Positions 1-7,848 of a stretch of DNA of 64,000 nt are shown piece by piece (position 1 is the stretch's first letter; every line of letters starts with the position of its first letter). The position numbers and the translations under genes are program-made. The stretch lies in contig NZ_BAABWJ010000006.1 of the NCBI RefSeq assembly GCF_040372805.1, forward strand, positions 186,001 through 250,000, given 5' to 3'. Source of the stretch: Pseudoteredinibacter isoporae_A. Lineage in GTDB: Bacteria > Pseudomonadota > Gammaproteobacteria > Pseudomonadales > Cellvibrionaceae. The notes under the pieces were generated by a model. It was given only the letters and a program-made list of their open reading frames with translations, had not been told where the DNA came from and searched no databases.

Positions 1-437
1 TCAGACGGGTCTGCGCTGGCACTGGCAAACAGCACATTGGAATTCAATTTCAATTCCAGCCACAGCTCATTGCTGTCAAGCTCAACCAATTCATCGTCAA
101 TCAAATCAGCAAATTCACTCGTTAATTGGCTTTCCAGCTGGCTGAGATCAGCCACAATTGCAGGAGTGCCCGCAAGCTTCGCTTGCTTGCTTTGATCAAT
201 CACGGTCGATTGAGTGGATGAGTGTTCATTGATCGCTATGGGATTAGGGTTGCGTGGTGGCGACGTAAAAATCGCGTTCAAGCTGGTTGAGAGTTCTTTG
301 TATTTGGCTTCGTTCAATTGTGAAATCGAATACATCACAACAAAGAATGCAAACAACAGGGTAATGAAATCGGCGTAGGACACCATCCAGCGTTCATGCT
401 TGACTTCAATCTGTTGTTGCGGACGATGACGACGCAT
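1..437 (-). CDS. motD: Flagellar motor stator protein MotD, OmpA/MotB family (3' part beyond window)
   Basis: This is the N-terminal part of a MotB-type stator protein; the frame stays open to base 1, so about 145 residues are visible. The start MRRHRPQQQIEVKHERW is followed by the conserved plug/TM segment WMVSYADFITLLFAFFVVMY. Its Asp, in SYADF, is the proton-binding residue of the family. The visible end (LKLNSNVLFASASADPS) is the beginning of the OmpA-like peptidoglycan-binding domain. With MotC it would form the second stator (MotCD) known from Pseudomonas. It starts 23 bases after the motC stop, so the two are probably cotranscribed. MotD rather than MotB is chosen because of the cheB-motC-motD order. 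Confidence 0.93.
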   Translation of the reverse strand, partial: MRRHRPQQQIEVKHERWMVSYADFITLLFAFFVVMYSISQLNEAKYKELSTSLNAIFTSPPRNPNPIAINEHSSTQSTVIDQSKQAKLAGTPAIVADLSQLESQLTSEFADLIDDELVELDSNELWLELKLNSNVLFASASADPS

Positions 438-460
438 AAATCCCCCGAAACTCGCCGGCC

Positions 461-1204
461 CTAGCGCGGCAAAAAGCCCTGGAGTTTGAGTTCGATACTG
501 CGTGGGTTCTCCCCTTCCGCAATGGCCACAATACCCTCGATAATCAATTCTCGATACAGAGAATCGGCATTCACAGATTGCTTCAATTTATTGGCAATGG
601 GCAGCAAAAACAAATTGGCAAATGCCACACCGTAAATCGTCGCCACAAATGCTACCGCGATGCCAGGCCCGAGCTGGGATGGATCGGACAAATTTTTCAT
701 TACATGAATCAAACCAATCACGGCGCCAATAATACCGATCGTTGGCGCGTAGCCCCCCATGGACTCGTAAAAACTCGCGGCATTGTGATCGCGCTGCTCT
801 TGAGAGATCATGTCGATTTCCAATGATTGCCGAATAAGCTGAGTGTCGTTACCGTCGATCAATAACAACAAGGCTTTATGAGCAAACCGATCTTGTTCTT
901 TATCGGCTATAGGTTCCAAGCCCAATAAACCTTCACGTCTGGCCACAACAGCCCAATTCACCACGCGCTTGATACCGGCATCAAAAGCCGGGTACTGTGG
1001 AAAGAAGATCCGTTTTCCCAAGGTCAACGCCCGTTGAAGATGGGGCTGGGGAGTTTGTAAGACCGCCGCACCGACCGTACCGCCGATGACAATTAACGCT
1101 GCCGGGCCATTGAGCAAGGATTGTAAACTGCCACCTTCGAGAAAATTCCCGCCGAGCAGTGCGGCCGTTCCAACGGCCAATCCGATAAGCGTGAGTAAAT
1201 CCAT
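461..1204 (-). CDS. motC: Flagellar motor stator protein MotC (MotA/TolQ/ExbB family)
   Basis: This is a 247-residue MotA-family inner-membrane protein. Hydrophobic segments lie near residues 3-20 and 33-50, and a TM pair lies near 148-205 (GGYAPTIGIIGAVIGLIHVM, then a Pro-containing IAVAFVATIYGVAFANLFLLP). The cytoplasmic loop between them would contact FliG. Together with MotD it would form an ion-conducting stator. The ATG overlaps the cheB stop by one base (TGATG), which indicates translational coupling. The length is typical of MotC. A cytoplasmic chemosensory operon leading directly into motCD matches the Pseudomonas arrangement. Confidence 0.95.
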   Translation of the reverse strand: MDLLTLIGLAVGTAALLGGNFLEGGSLQSLLNGPAALIVIGGTVGAAVLQTPQPHLQRALTLGKRIFFPQYPAFDAGIKRVVNWAVVARREGLLGLEPIADKEQDRFAHKALLLLIDGNDTQLIRQSLEIDMISQEQRDHNAASFYESMGGYAPTIGIIGAVIGLIHVMKNLSDPSQLGPGIAVAFVATIYGVAFANLFLLPIANKLKQSVNADSLYRELIIEGIVAIAEGENPRSIELKLQGFLPR

Positions 1205-2253
1205 CAGCTGATCTCGACTAACTGTGACGCGAACTCATGCAATGGCAAAACATGGTCCGTTAATTCCGCTTTTGCGACTGCCATAGGCATACCATAAATA
1301 ACGGAGGTTGCTTCGTCCTGGCTCCATATGGTGCCACGCCGTTGTTTGATGGCTCTTGCGCCTTCGCATCCATCGCTGCCCATGCCTGTTAAAATAATGC
1401 CGAAGGCTCGACTGGCAAACGCCTCGGCCGCTGAGCTGAACGTCAAATCCACTGAAGGCTTGTAACTCACATCCGGCGCACCATCGAAAACATCAATTTT
1501 CATCGGGTTGGATTTGTTGAACGACAACTGCTTTCCGCCTGGAGCCAAATAGGCGGTGCCCGGCTCCAGCAGTTCTCCATTTTCAGCATGGCGAACACGA
1601 ATCTGACATTCTCTGTCCAAACGTTCAGCAAAGGCCATTGTGAAATTTGCTGGCATGTGTTGAACCAAAACCAATGGAATTGGAAAATTCGCTGGCAAAG
1701 CCGAGAGAATATCGGTTAAAGCGACAGGCCCGCCTGTGGAAGAACCAATAACGACTACCGATGGTGCCTGACTCAAGGTGCGTCGAGCCGAAATAGACGT
1801 CGGTTTACGCTTCGCAGGAGCGGTGGATGAAAATGGAGAAGCAACGGCTTTTTCGCCACGCATCGCAACGGTTAAAATTCGATCCTGCAAGGCGGTACTC
1901 AGTTTCTGCGAATCTCTCGAAAACTCAGCAAAATTCTTCGCCATGAAGTCCACCGCACCTGCGGCAAGCGCGTCAAGTGTCACCTTAGCGCCTTCATAGG
2001 TCAGAGAAGAAAACATAATAATGGGAACAGGATTATTCGCCATGATCTCACGCACGGCGGTAACGCCGTCCATCTCCGGCATTTCATAATCCATGGTGAT
2101 GACATCAGGCTTTAGCTCGGCCGCTTTGGCCACCGCTTCTTTACCATCGTTCGCCACGCCAACAACGTCGATATTGACGTGCGAACCGATCATTTCTCGC
2201 AAGCGGTTTTGAAAAAACAGTGAGTCGTCGACAATTAGTACTTTAACGGACAT
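1204..2253 (-). CDS. cheB: Chemotaxis protein-glutamate methylesterase CheB
   Basis: CheB has 349 residues. An N-terminal receiver domain (about 1-120) has acidic residues at D9/D10 and a phosphoacceptor at D55 (ITMDYEMPEMDG). A linker of about 35 residues leads to the C-terminal methylesterase/deamidase domain. The catalytic triad is visible: S172 in IGSSTGGP, H199 in LVQHMPANFT and D294 in GMGSDG. It removes methyl groups from chemoreceptor glutamates when phosphorylated by CheA, giving adaptation. It lies downstream of cheA, across a 151-base gap with a stem-loop, and is coupled to motC. Confidence 0.96.
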   Translation of the reverse strand: MSVKVLIVDDSLFFQNRLREMIGSHVNIDVVGVANDGKEAVAKAAELKPDVITMDYEMPEMDGVTAVREIMANNPVPIIMFSSLTYEGAKVTLDALAAGAVDFMAKNFAEFSRDSQKLSTALQDRILTVAMRGEKAVASPFSSTAPAKRKPTSISARRTLSQAPSVVVIGSSTGGPVALTDILSALPANFPIPLVLVQHMPANFTMAFAERLDRECQIRVRHAENGELLEPGTAYLAPGGKQLSFNKSNPMKIDVFDGAPDVSYKPSVDLTFSSAAEAFASRAFGIILTGMGSDGCEGARAIKQRRGTIWSQDEATSVIYGMPMAVAKAELTDHVLPLHEFASQLVEIS

Positions 2254-2376
2254 TATGTCCTTCCCCTTTCAGTAAACCCAAGCAATAAAAACAAACAACT
2301 GCTGGCACACACTCCATGTACTGCTGTCGGCAGAGGCAGATCTTGGCTCCCGTCTGTTTTGCAAGATGTATTGCAG

Positions 2377-2399
2377 GATTGCCAGCAGGGCTGGCAATC
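2377..2399 (-). other. 9-bp perfect stem-loop between cheA and cheB
   Basis: GATTGCCAG and CTGGCAATC form a perfect 9-bp stem around a CAGGG loop, a few bases after the cheA stop on the minus strand. No T-run follows, so it does not look like an intrinsic terminator. A role in mRNA processing or partial attenuation between cheA and cheB is inference. The rest of the 151-base gap shows no clear promoter. Confidence 0.45.
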
Positions 2400-2404
2400 G
2401 GTTT

Positions 2405-4537
2405 TTATGCGTAACGTTTCAGCATCGCCGGCACATCCAAAATCAGTGCCATGGTTCCGTCACCGGTAATGGTCGCACCGGCCATGCCTGGGGTTCCCTG
2501 TAGCATTTGGCCAAGCGGTTTAATGACCACTTCTTCTTGTCCGATCAGACGATCCACCACAAAGCCAACACGATCGGTGCCTACACTTACGATAACGACG
2601 TGCGCTTCGGCCAGCGGATCAATATCGTCTTCCACCAGCCACTTTTTCAAATAGAACAGTGGCACAGCTTTGTCGCGAATCGTCACGCATTCTTGCGCGT
2701 CAACAATGTTGGTTTTGGTCAAATCCATCTGGAAGATTTCATTCACACTCATCAAGGGCAGTGCGAAAGTTTGATCCCCCAGCATGACCATAAGCGTTGG
2801 CATAATGGCCAAGGTCAACGGCACTTTAATGACCAGACTGGTGCCTTCACCTAAACGAGATTTGATGTCTACCGAACCGTTGAGCTGGGAGATTTTGGTT
2901 TTCACCACATCCATGCCCACACCACGCCCCGACACATCGGAGATCTCGACCTTGGTTGAGAAACCAGGCGCAAAAATCAAATTAAAAGCTTCTTCATCGG
3001 TCAGGCGCGCAGCGGAATCATCGTCGTACAGGCCCTTTTCCACCGCTTTTTTACGCAAAGCATCAGGATCCATACCACCACCATCATCGGTGATGGATAA
3101 GAGGATATGATCACCTTCCTGCTCGGCCGCTAGCGTCACGGTCCCAACCCGGCTTTTACCCGAGGCTTCGCGTTTGTCCGGTGATTCGATACCATGGTCG
3201 ACTGCATTGCGCACCAAGTGCACCAATGGATCCGCCAAGGCCTCCACCAAATTCTTATCGAGGTCGGTGTCCTCTCCCACCAATTCAAGCTTAATTTCTT
3301 TGCCGAGATTTCTCGCCAAGTCACGAACCACTCGCGGGAAACGTCCAAAAACTTTCTTGATTGGCTGCATTCGAGTCTTCATAACAGAAGACTGTAAGTC
3401 CGCTGTGACGACATCCAGATTCGCAACCGCTTTGGACAGTGATTCATCGCTCGACTTGCCGCCAATACGAACCAGGCGATTGCGAACCAATACCAGCTCG
3501 CCGACCATATTCATGATCTCGTCGAGACGCTGGGTATCAACACGAACCGATGCTTCACCGGAGGCCGCGGCACCCTGACCGGCATTGCCTTTTTTGGCAT
3601 TGGCGATATTGGTGACATTGGCTTTTGCGGCCGGTTTGGCGGCCTCTTTGGGTTCAGCCTTTTTCGGAGTCGCTTTGGCTTTCGCCGGTTCAATCTTACT
3701 GACCTTAGTCTCAGCGGCTGCCTTTTCGGCGGCCGGAGCGGTCCCAGCCGTTGGGCCTTGCCCTTTGCCGTGCAAATCGTCCAGCAATGCGTCGAATTCC
3801 GCTTCGGAGATTTCATCACCTCCGCTCGCCGCAGCTGTATTCTTCGGTGCTTCGGCCTTAGCTTGGGGGGCCGCTTCAGACTTCGGCGCGGCGCCATGCA
3901 GTCCGTCTAGCAGAGCCTCAAATTCAGCATCGGTAATTTCTGGATTATCCGAATTGATAATCTCATCAACATTACCAGAATCCTGGGCCGCCGGTTTGGC
4001 ACCATCGAGTTCGTCCAATAATGCATCAAACTCTTCCTGGGTAATTTCATCGCTGGCGGCTTCGGCAGGTGCCTCAGCGACAGGAGTCGCCGGGGCTTCT
4101 TCCACCACGGGTTCCACTGCCACTTCGGCCTCGGCTTCCCCCTCACCTTCCGGTGTTGCCAGTTTACCCAGCTCTTCCAACAGCTCTGGGCTTGCCGCAC
4201 TCGGAGTTTCACCGGCACTTAATTCAGCAAACTGCTGATTCACCATATCCAGGGCTTGCAGTACCACATCCATCAAGGCAGGTGAAACTTTTCGTTTCCC
4301 GTTGCGCAAAATATCAAACAGATTTTCCGTTACATGGCAGCACTCCACCATGGCATCAATCTGCAGGAACCCTGCACCGCCTTTAACCGTATGGAAACCC
4401 CGGAAAATGGCGTTCAGTAAATCCGTATCTTCCGGACTGTTTTCCAAATCCACCAACTGCTCAGAAAGCAGTTCCAGAATCTCGCCGGCTTCAACAAGGA
4501 AGTCCTGGAGTATCTCTTCGTCGTCCCCAAAGCTCAT
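2405..4537 (-). CDS. cheA: Chemotaxis sensor histidine kinase CheA
   Basis: CheA has 710 residues. The N-terminal Hpt (P1) domain carries the phosphorylated His49 (FRGFHTVKGGAGF). The dimerisation helices lie near 330-395. The HATPase domain shows an N box (440-451, LVRNAVDHGIE) and G boxes (484-490 DDGGGMD; 537-545 GRGVGMDVV). The CheW-like regulatory domain covers about 575-710. Between Hpt and the dimerisation domain is a long Ala/Pro/Glu-rich linker (about 110-330). It has no obvious folded P2 domain but carries three copies of a motif, E-I-x-x-x-E-F-x-A-L-L-D-x-L-x-G (164-179, 200-215, 242-257), that resembles the CheY-binding N-terminus of FliM. CheA phosphorylates CheY and CheB under control of receptors and CheW. 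It lies in the cheYZAB unit. Confidence 0.97.
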   Translation of the reverse strand: MSFGDDEEILQDFLVEAGEILELLSEQLVDLENSPEDTDLLNAIFRGFHTVKGGAGFLQIDAMVECCHVTENLFDILRNGKRKVSPALMDVVLQALDMVNQQFAELSAGETPSAASPELLEELGKLATPEGEGEAEAEVAVEPVVEEAPATPVAEAPAEAASDEITQEEFDALLDELDGAKPAAQDSGNVDEIINSDNPEITDAEFEALLDGLHGAAPKSEAAPQAKAEAPKNTAAASGGDEISEAEFDALLDDLHGKGQGPTAGTAPAAEKAAAETKVSKIEPAKAKATPKKAEPKEAAKPAAKANVTNIANAKKGNAGQGAAASGEASVRVDTQRLDEIMNMVGELVLVRNRLVRIGGKSSDESLSKAVANLDVVTADLQSSVMKTRMQPIKKVFGRFPRVVRDLARNLGKEIKLELVGEDTDLDKNLVEALADPLVHLVRNAVDHGIESPDKREASGKSRVGTVTLAAEQEGDHILLSITDDGGGMDPDALRKKAVEKGLYDDDSAARLTDEEAFNLIFAPGFSTKVEISDVSGRGVGMDVVKTKISQLNGSVDIKSRLGEGTSLVIKVPLTLAIMPTLMVMLGDQTFALPLMSVNEIFQMDLTKTNIVDAQECVTIRDKAVPLFYLKKWLVEDDIDPLAEAHVVIVSVGTDRVGFVVDRLIGQEEVVIKPLGQMLQGTPGMAGATITGDGTMALILDVPAMLKRYA

Positions 4538-4549
4538 AACTTACACCCC

Positions 4550-5347
4550 TTAAAATCCAAGGCTGGACAGCAGGTCATCAACTTCATCCTGGCTGCTTAC
4601 CGCACCTTCGGTCTGCTCAGGATTGATCTGTGGTCCGCTCAATGCGTCTGCCGCTTTTGCTTCAACAGCAGCCGGCCCATTGTCGTCTGGTAAAATGCCT
4701 GTGATGTCCTCTACCTGAGAAGCAACCTTAATCAGTTCAACAAGATCGCCTTCCAAATCACTAATGAGCGCCATCACGCGATTGAGTACCTGGCCCGTTA
4801 AATCCTGGTACTCCTGCTCCATCATAATCCCCTGGAGGTTGGAATTAATCAGATTCGCATCGTCGCTCATTCGGTTCAGAAACATATCCATTCTCGGATA
4901 GAGTTTGTTAAACTCCTGGGCCGACATTTCACGACTTTTAATGCGCATCCATTCCGAACGCAACTCAGCCGCTTCGCGACCCAGTCGATCTGCAACCGGT
5001 GCGGTTGCTTCTACCCTATCCATGGTTTTGTCTGCCGCCTGCTGCGTCATCTTGATGACATAATGCAGGCGATCAGAAGCATCTTGAATTTCCGTACCTT
5101 CTAATGGTGCCGGTTGATGCTTGGATTGCTCATCAACATGAAAGTTGACGATAGCATTGTGCAGGCCGCGCGTAAGGCGACCCACAGATGTAAATAAATG
5201 GCGATCACGGGCATCCATCAGAGCGTGGATCAGTTGCCCGGCTTCCTCCATTTGGTCTGCTTCCAGCTTATCGACAAGCAACTTTGCGCACTCGCGCAAC
5301 TCAGTGATGAAGTCGTCAGACTGGCCGGCAATATATTGGGTATTCAT
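4550..5347 (-). CDS. cheZ: CheY-P phosphatase CheZ
   Basis: CheZ has 265 residues and is largely alpha-helical. The central helical region (MDMFLNRMSDDANLINSNLQ and GIMMEQEYQDLTGQVLNRVM) matches CheZ, including the conserved DLTGQ segment whose Gln is the catalytic residue in the family. The extreme C-terminus, DEVDDLLSSLGF, is the classical amphipathic CheY-binding tail, joined by a flexible acidic linker. CheZ dephosphorylates CheY-P and so ends the switching signal. It lies 21 bases after cheY and 12 bases before cheA, within one operon. Confidence 0.96.
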   Translation of the reverse strand: MNTQYIAGQSDDFITELRECAKLLVDKLEADQMEEAGQLIHALMDARDRHLFTSVGRLTRGLHNAIVNFHVDEQSKHQPAPLEGTEIQDASDRLHYVIKMTQQAADKTMDRVEATAPVADRLGREAAELRSEWMRIKSREMSAQEFNKLYPRMDMFLNRMSDDANLINSNLQGIMMEQEYQDLTGQVLNRVMALISDLEGDLVELIKVASQVEDITGILPDDNGPAAVEAKAADALSGPQINPEQTEGAVSSQDEVDDLLSSLGF

Positions 5348-5368
5348 AGACTTTCCTCAGCTCACTGC

Positions 5369-5743
5369 TTAGCCATTAACCCGTTCAAAAATCTTGTCGA
5401 TTTTCTCCTTAAGAACCGCTGCGGTAAAAGGCTTAACAACATAGCCATTTACACCCGCCTGGGCGGCCTCTACGATTTGCTCACGTTTCGCTTCTGCGGT
5501 CACCATAAGCACTGGAAGGCTTTTCAAACTGTCGTCAGCACGAACAGCCTTCAACAGGTCGATACCAGTCATGCCCGGCATGTTCCAGTCAGTCACTAAA
5601 AAGTCGATGCCGCCGGCCTTAAGCATTGGTAATGCTGTCATGCCATCATCAGCTTCCTGGGTATTATTAAACCCCAAATCACGCAAAAGGTTTTTGATAA
5701 TCCTGCGCATTGTCGAAAAGTCATCAACAATGAGGATTTTCAT
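5369..5743 (-). CDS. cheY: Chemotaxis response regulator CheY
   Basis: CheY is a single-domain receiver of 124 residues. The active site is complete: D7/D8 (LIVDDFSTMRR), phosphoacceptor D52 (LVTDWNMPGM), T82 (VTAEA) and K104 (VVKPF). CheY-P binds FliM and FliN in the motor switch. The start at MKILIVDD was chosen over an in-frame extension of 15 residues because it matches the family length. It is the first gene of the cheYZAB-motCD unit and follows a 410-base gap after fliA, which implies its own promoter. Confidence 0.97.
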   Translation of the reverse strand: MKILIVDDFSTMRRIIKNLLRDLGFNNTQEADDGMTALPMLKAGGIDFLVTDWNMPGMTGIDLLKAVRADDSLKSLPVLMVTAEAKREQIVEAAQAGVNGYVVKPFTAAVLKEKIDKIFERVNG

Positions 5744-6079
5744 ATCAGTATCCAATGTAGCCTCCAGGCAGCCCCCAAACGGGCTCATCTAACGGTGAAT
5801 ATATACTTGATGATAGTTGGTAATTCTCGATCTGCTCAGTCACGGCCGATATATATCCGAATTTATTACCCATGAGTTGGCGCAGTAGAATTTCTTTGAT
5901 TCCCGCCCGCTCATGTACCTTTATTGGTCATTTTGGAGAATTCTTTAGTAATTAAATGAAATCGCACTTTATTTGCGCACATTGTGGAATTTTTGAATAA
6001 ATCTAATAGATTTTGCGAGGAGTTTATCTACTGCCCGTGAGGTGAAAAACCACTCGGAACAGACGACTGGAGAGTTAGA
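5744..6079. other. Intergenic region upstream of cheY
   Basis: These 336 bases hold no gene of convincing length. They should contain the cheY promoter on the minus strand, because an intrinsic terminator closes fliA upstream. I looked for sigma-54 (GG-N10-GC) and sigma-28 (TAAA-N15-GCCGATAA) elements and found no good match. The stretch is AT-rich around 5800-5870 and 5930-6020. The plus-strand end (6065-6079) carries a GGAGAG ribosome-binding-site-like sequence for the small ORF at 6080. Confidence 0.5.
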
Positions 6080-6157
6080 ATGGAAGAAAAAAACGATTTA
6101 TTTATCAGGGCCTGTCAAAAAATCAGCGAAGACGCTCAAAAAAAATGGCGCCCTTAA
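6080..6157 (+). CDS. Possible small protein of 25 residues convergent with fliA
   Basis: An ATG with a well-spaced GGAG (7 bases) opens a 25-codon frame starting MEEKNDLFIRACQKI and ending QKKWRP. The peptide is charged and would form an amphipathic helix. Its TAA (6155-6157) overlaps the fliA stop (6154-6156, other strand) inside the loop of a bidirectional terminator hairpin. That is the arrangement expected for two genuine convergent genes. I recognise no family and see no clear promoter upstream, so it may be chance. Confidence 0.3.
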   Translation: MEEKNDLFIRACQKISEDAQKKWRP

Positions 6158-6173
6158 GAGACGCCATTTTTTT
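6138..6173. terminator. Bidirectional intrinsic terminator at the 3' end of fliA
   Basis: ATGGCG (6145-6150) pairs with CGCCAT (6162-6167) around an 11-base loop. The stem is flanked by an A-run (6138-6144) and a T-run (6167-6173), so it can act on both strands. The fliA stop codon lies in the loop and the last fliA codons form one arm. Confidence 0.85.
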
Positions 6174-6906
6174 GCCAATCACTGAGCTTTGTTCTTAACC
6201 TGGCGGTTGCCTGGCTGTGAATCTGGCTCACTCGTGATTCGCTGACCCCAATGATTTGCCCAATTTCTTTCAGGTTCAATTCTTCATCGTAATACAAGGC
6301 CAGAATCATACGTTCGCGCTCAGGAAGATCGGCAATCGCCTTGGCCAAAGATTCTTTCAAACCTTCGCGCTGCATATTATCGTGAGGGGCAATGAACGCC
6401 ATACTGGTGTGTTCACTGCTCATGCGCGTATCTTCACCACCAAACGCTTCTTCAAAGCTGAACAGTCGACTGCTGGCGTTGTCTTTCAATACGTGATAAT
6501 ACTCGTCCAACGTCATATCCAGTTCGGCTGCAATTTCCTGATCGGAAGCATCACGCCCCTCTCGGGATTCAACCGTATTAATAGCATCGGATATGCGACG
6601 ATTGTTACGGTGCACGGATCGCGGCACCCAATCACCTTTTCGCATTTCGTCGACAATCGCGCCACGTATTCGAATCCCGGCGTAGGTCTCGAAACTTGCA
6701 CCTCTTGAGGCATCGTATTTCTGAGCGGCTTCAAGCAGGCCAATCATTCCAGCCTGAATCAAATCTTCAACTTGTACGCACGCCGGCATTCTCACCATCA
6801 TATGATGTGCAATGCGCTTCACCAGTGTTGCGTAATCCTCTACACGGATATTCACACTGGGCGTTTGTGTCTGGCCGTACATTGCCAAGCTATCAGATAC
6901 TGCCAT
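6154..6906 (-). CDS. fliA: Flagellar sigma factor sigma-28 (FliA)
   Basis: FliA has 250 residues. Region 2 includes VEDLIQAGMIGLLEAAQKYD and FETYAGIRIRGAIVDEMRKG. Region 3 lies around 120-150 and region 4 carries the DNA-binding helix-turn-helix (LKEIGQIIGVSESRVSQIHS). It directs RNA polymerase to late flagellar promoters (TAAA-N15-GCCGATAA type) and is normally held by the anti-sigma factor FlgM, which is not in this window. The start lies 2 bases after the fleN stop, so it is part of the flhAF-fleN-fliA operon. The transcript ends at the hairpin overlapping its stop codon. Confidence 0.97.
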   Translation of the reverse strand: MAVSDSLAMYGQTQTPSVNIRVEDYATLVKRIAHHMMVRMPACVQVEDLIQAGMIGLLEAAQKYDASRGASFETYAGIRIRGAIVDEMRKGDWVPRSVHRNNRRISDAINTVESREGRDASDQEIAAELDMTLDEYYHVLKDNASSRLFSFEEAFGGEDTRMSSEHTSMAFIAPHDNMQREGLKESLAKAIADLPERERMILALYYDEELNLKEIGQIIGVSESRVSQIHSQATARLRTKLSDWQKNGVS

Positions 6907-6908
6907 CG

Positions 6909-7736
6909 CTAAAATCCTGAGTTGGCCACATTAAGCAGCTTTTCTACGAAGAACTCCAAATGCCCTCTCGGGTTATTGGGCAAAGGAAGCTCATCCACTT
7001 TTTGTGCCAGGGTTCGTATCGCCTGGGCCGCCTTGCTGCGAGGCGCATATTCTAAAATCGGAGTTTGCTTTTGCACGGCTTTGCGAACATTTTCGTCAAA
7101 GGGAATGTGACCGATATATTGCAGGGACACATCCAAGAAGCGCTGGCAAACGGCATTCAGCTTTGCAAACAGCTTACTGCCTTCCTGATTGTTGCGCGTC
7201 ATATTGGCAACCACCCGAAAACGAAAAGTACCGTATTCGGTGTTCATCAGTTTAATCAGGGCATACGCATCGGTGATCGATGATGGTTCATCACAGACCA
7301 CGACAAGAATCTCATTGGCAGCGCGTACGAAACTCACAACCGAATCAGAAATTCCGGCGGCAGTGTCCACCACGAGCACATCAAGATTATCAGCGATATC
7401 GCTGAACGCTCGGATCAAAGCCGCGTGCTCCTGATCCCCCAGCGTAGCCATTTGTTGAACGCCAGATGCGGCAGGAACGATATCAACGCCACTGGGGCCC
7501 GATATCATAATCTCTGGCAATCGGCGTTCACCGGAAAGTACATCGGATAAATTGTATTGGGCTTTCAGACCCAATAACACGTCCACATTCGCCAATCCCA
7601 AGTCGGCGTCTAGCAGTACCACCCGGCGATGCAGCTCGGCTAAGGCAATGCTCAGGTTTACAGAGATATTACTCTTTCCAACCCCACCTTTACCTCCGGT
7701 CACTGCAATCACTTGAACCGGTCGACCATAACTCAT
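6909..7736 (-). CDS. fleN: Flagellar number regulator FleN (FlhG), MinD/ParA-like ATPase
   Basis: FleN has 275 residues. The deviant Walker A motif is GGKGGVGKSN near residue 15, switch I/II follow (LLDADLGLANVDVLLG; VLVVDTAAGISDS), and the amphipathic C-terminus (HLEFFVEKLLNVA) is typical of MinD-like membrane targeting. FleN restrains flagellar number by antagonising the ATPase activity of FleQ, and works opposite to FlhF. It sits between flhF and fliA as in polar flagellates. A gap of 112 bases separates it from flhF, without a recognisable promoter. Confidence 0.96.
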   Translation of the reverse strand: MSYGRPVQVIAVTGGKGGVGKSNISVNLSIALAELHRRVVLLDADLGLANVDVLLGLKAQYNLSDVLSGERRLPEIMISGPSGVDIVPAASGVQQMATLGDQEHAALIRAFSDIADNLDVLVVDTAAGISDSVVSFVRAANEILVVVCDEPSSITDAYALIKLMNTEYGTFRFRVVANMTRNNQEGSKLFAKLNAVCQRFLDVSLQYIGHIPFDENVRKAVQKQTPILEYAPRSKAAQAIRTLAQKVDELPLPNNPRGHLEFFVEKLLNVANSGF

Positions 7737-7848
7737 GGGATAATTCGCTCCTGTCTCTAGCGGGAATATGGAATAACTTATTCAGTATAGTTGGCTATTT
7801 CCATTTATCCTGCCGTTTGGCCAAAAAAATTAAAGTTTCATTTTTCGC

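Noticed and set aside
3585..4238. 217-codon plus-strand open frame opposite cheA
   Set aside because: It is the complement of the Ala/Pro/Glu-rich CheA linker, so its Ser/Ala-rich translation is a composition effect. CheA is certain on the other strand.
5795..5865. GGCCGATATA on the plus strand as a sigma-28 -10 element
   Set aside because: No TAAA-type -35 lies 15 bases upstream, and no fitting gene follows within a normal leader length.
6000..6080. Riboswitch-like GGAGAG and GAGGTGAAAAACC sequence upstream of the small ORF
   Set aside because: I could not form a conserved glycine or cyclic-di-GMP aptamer from it; the resemblance is limited to short motifs.
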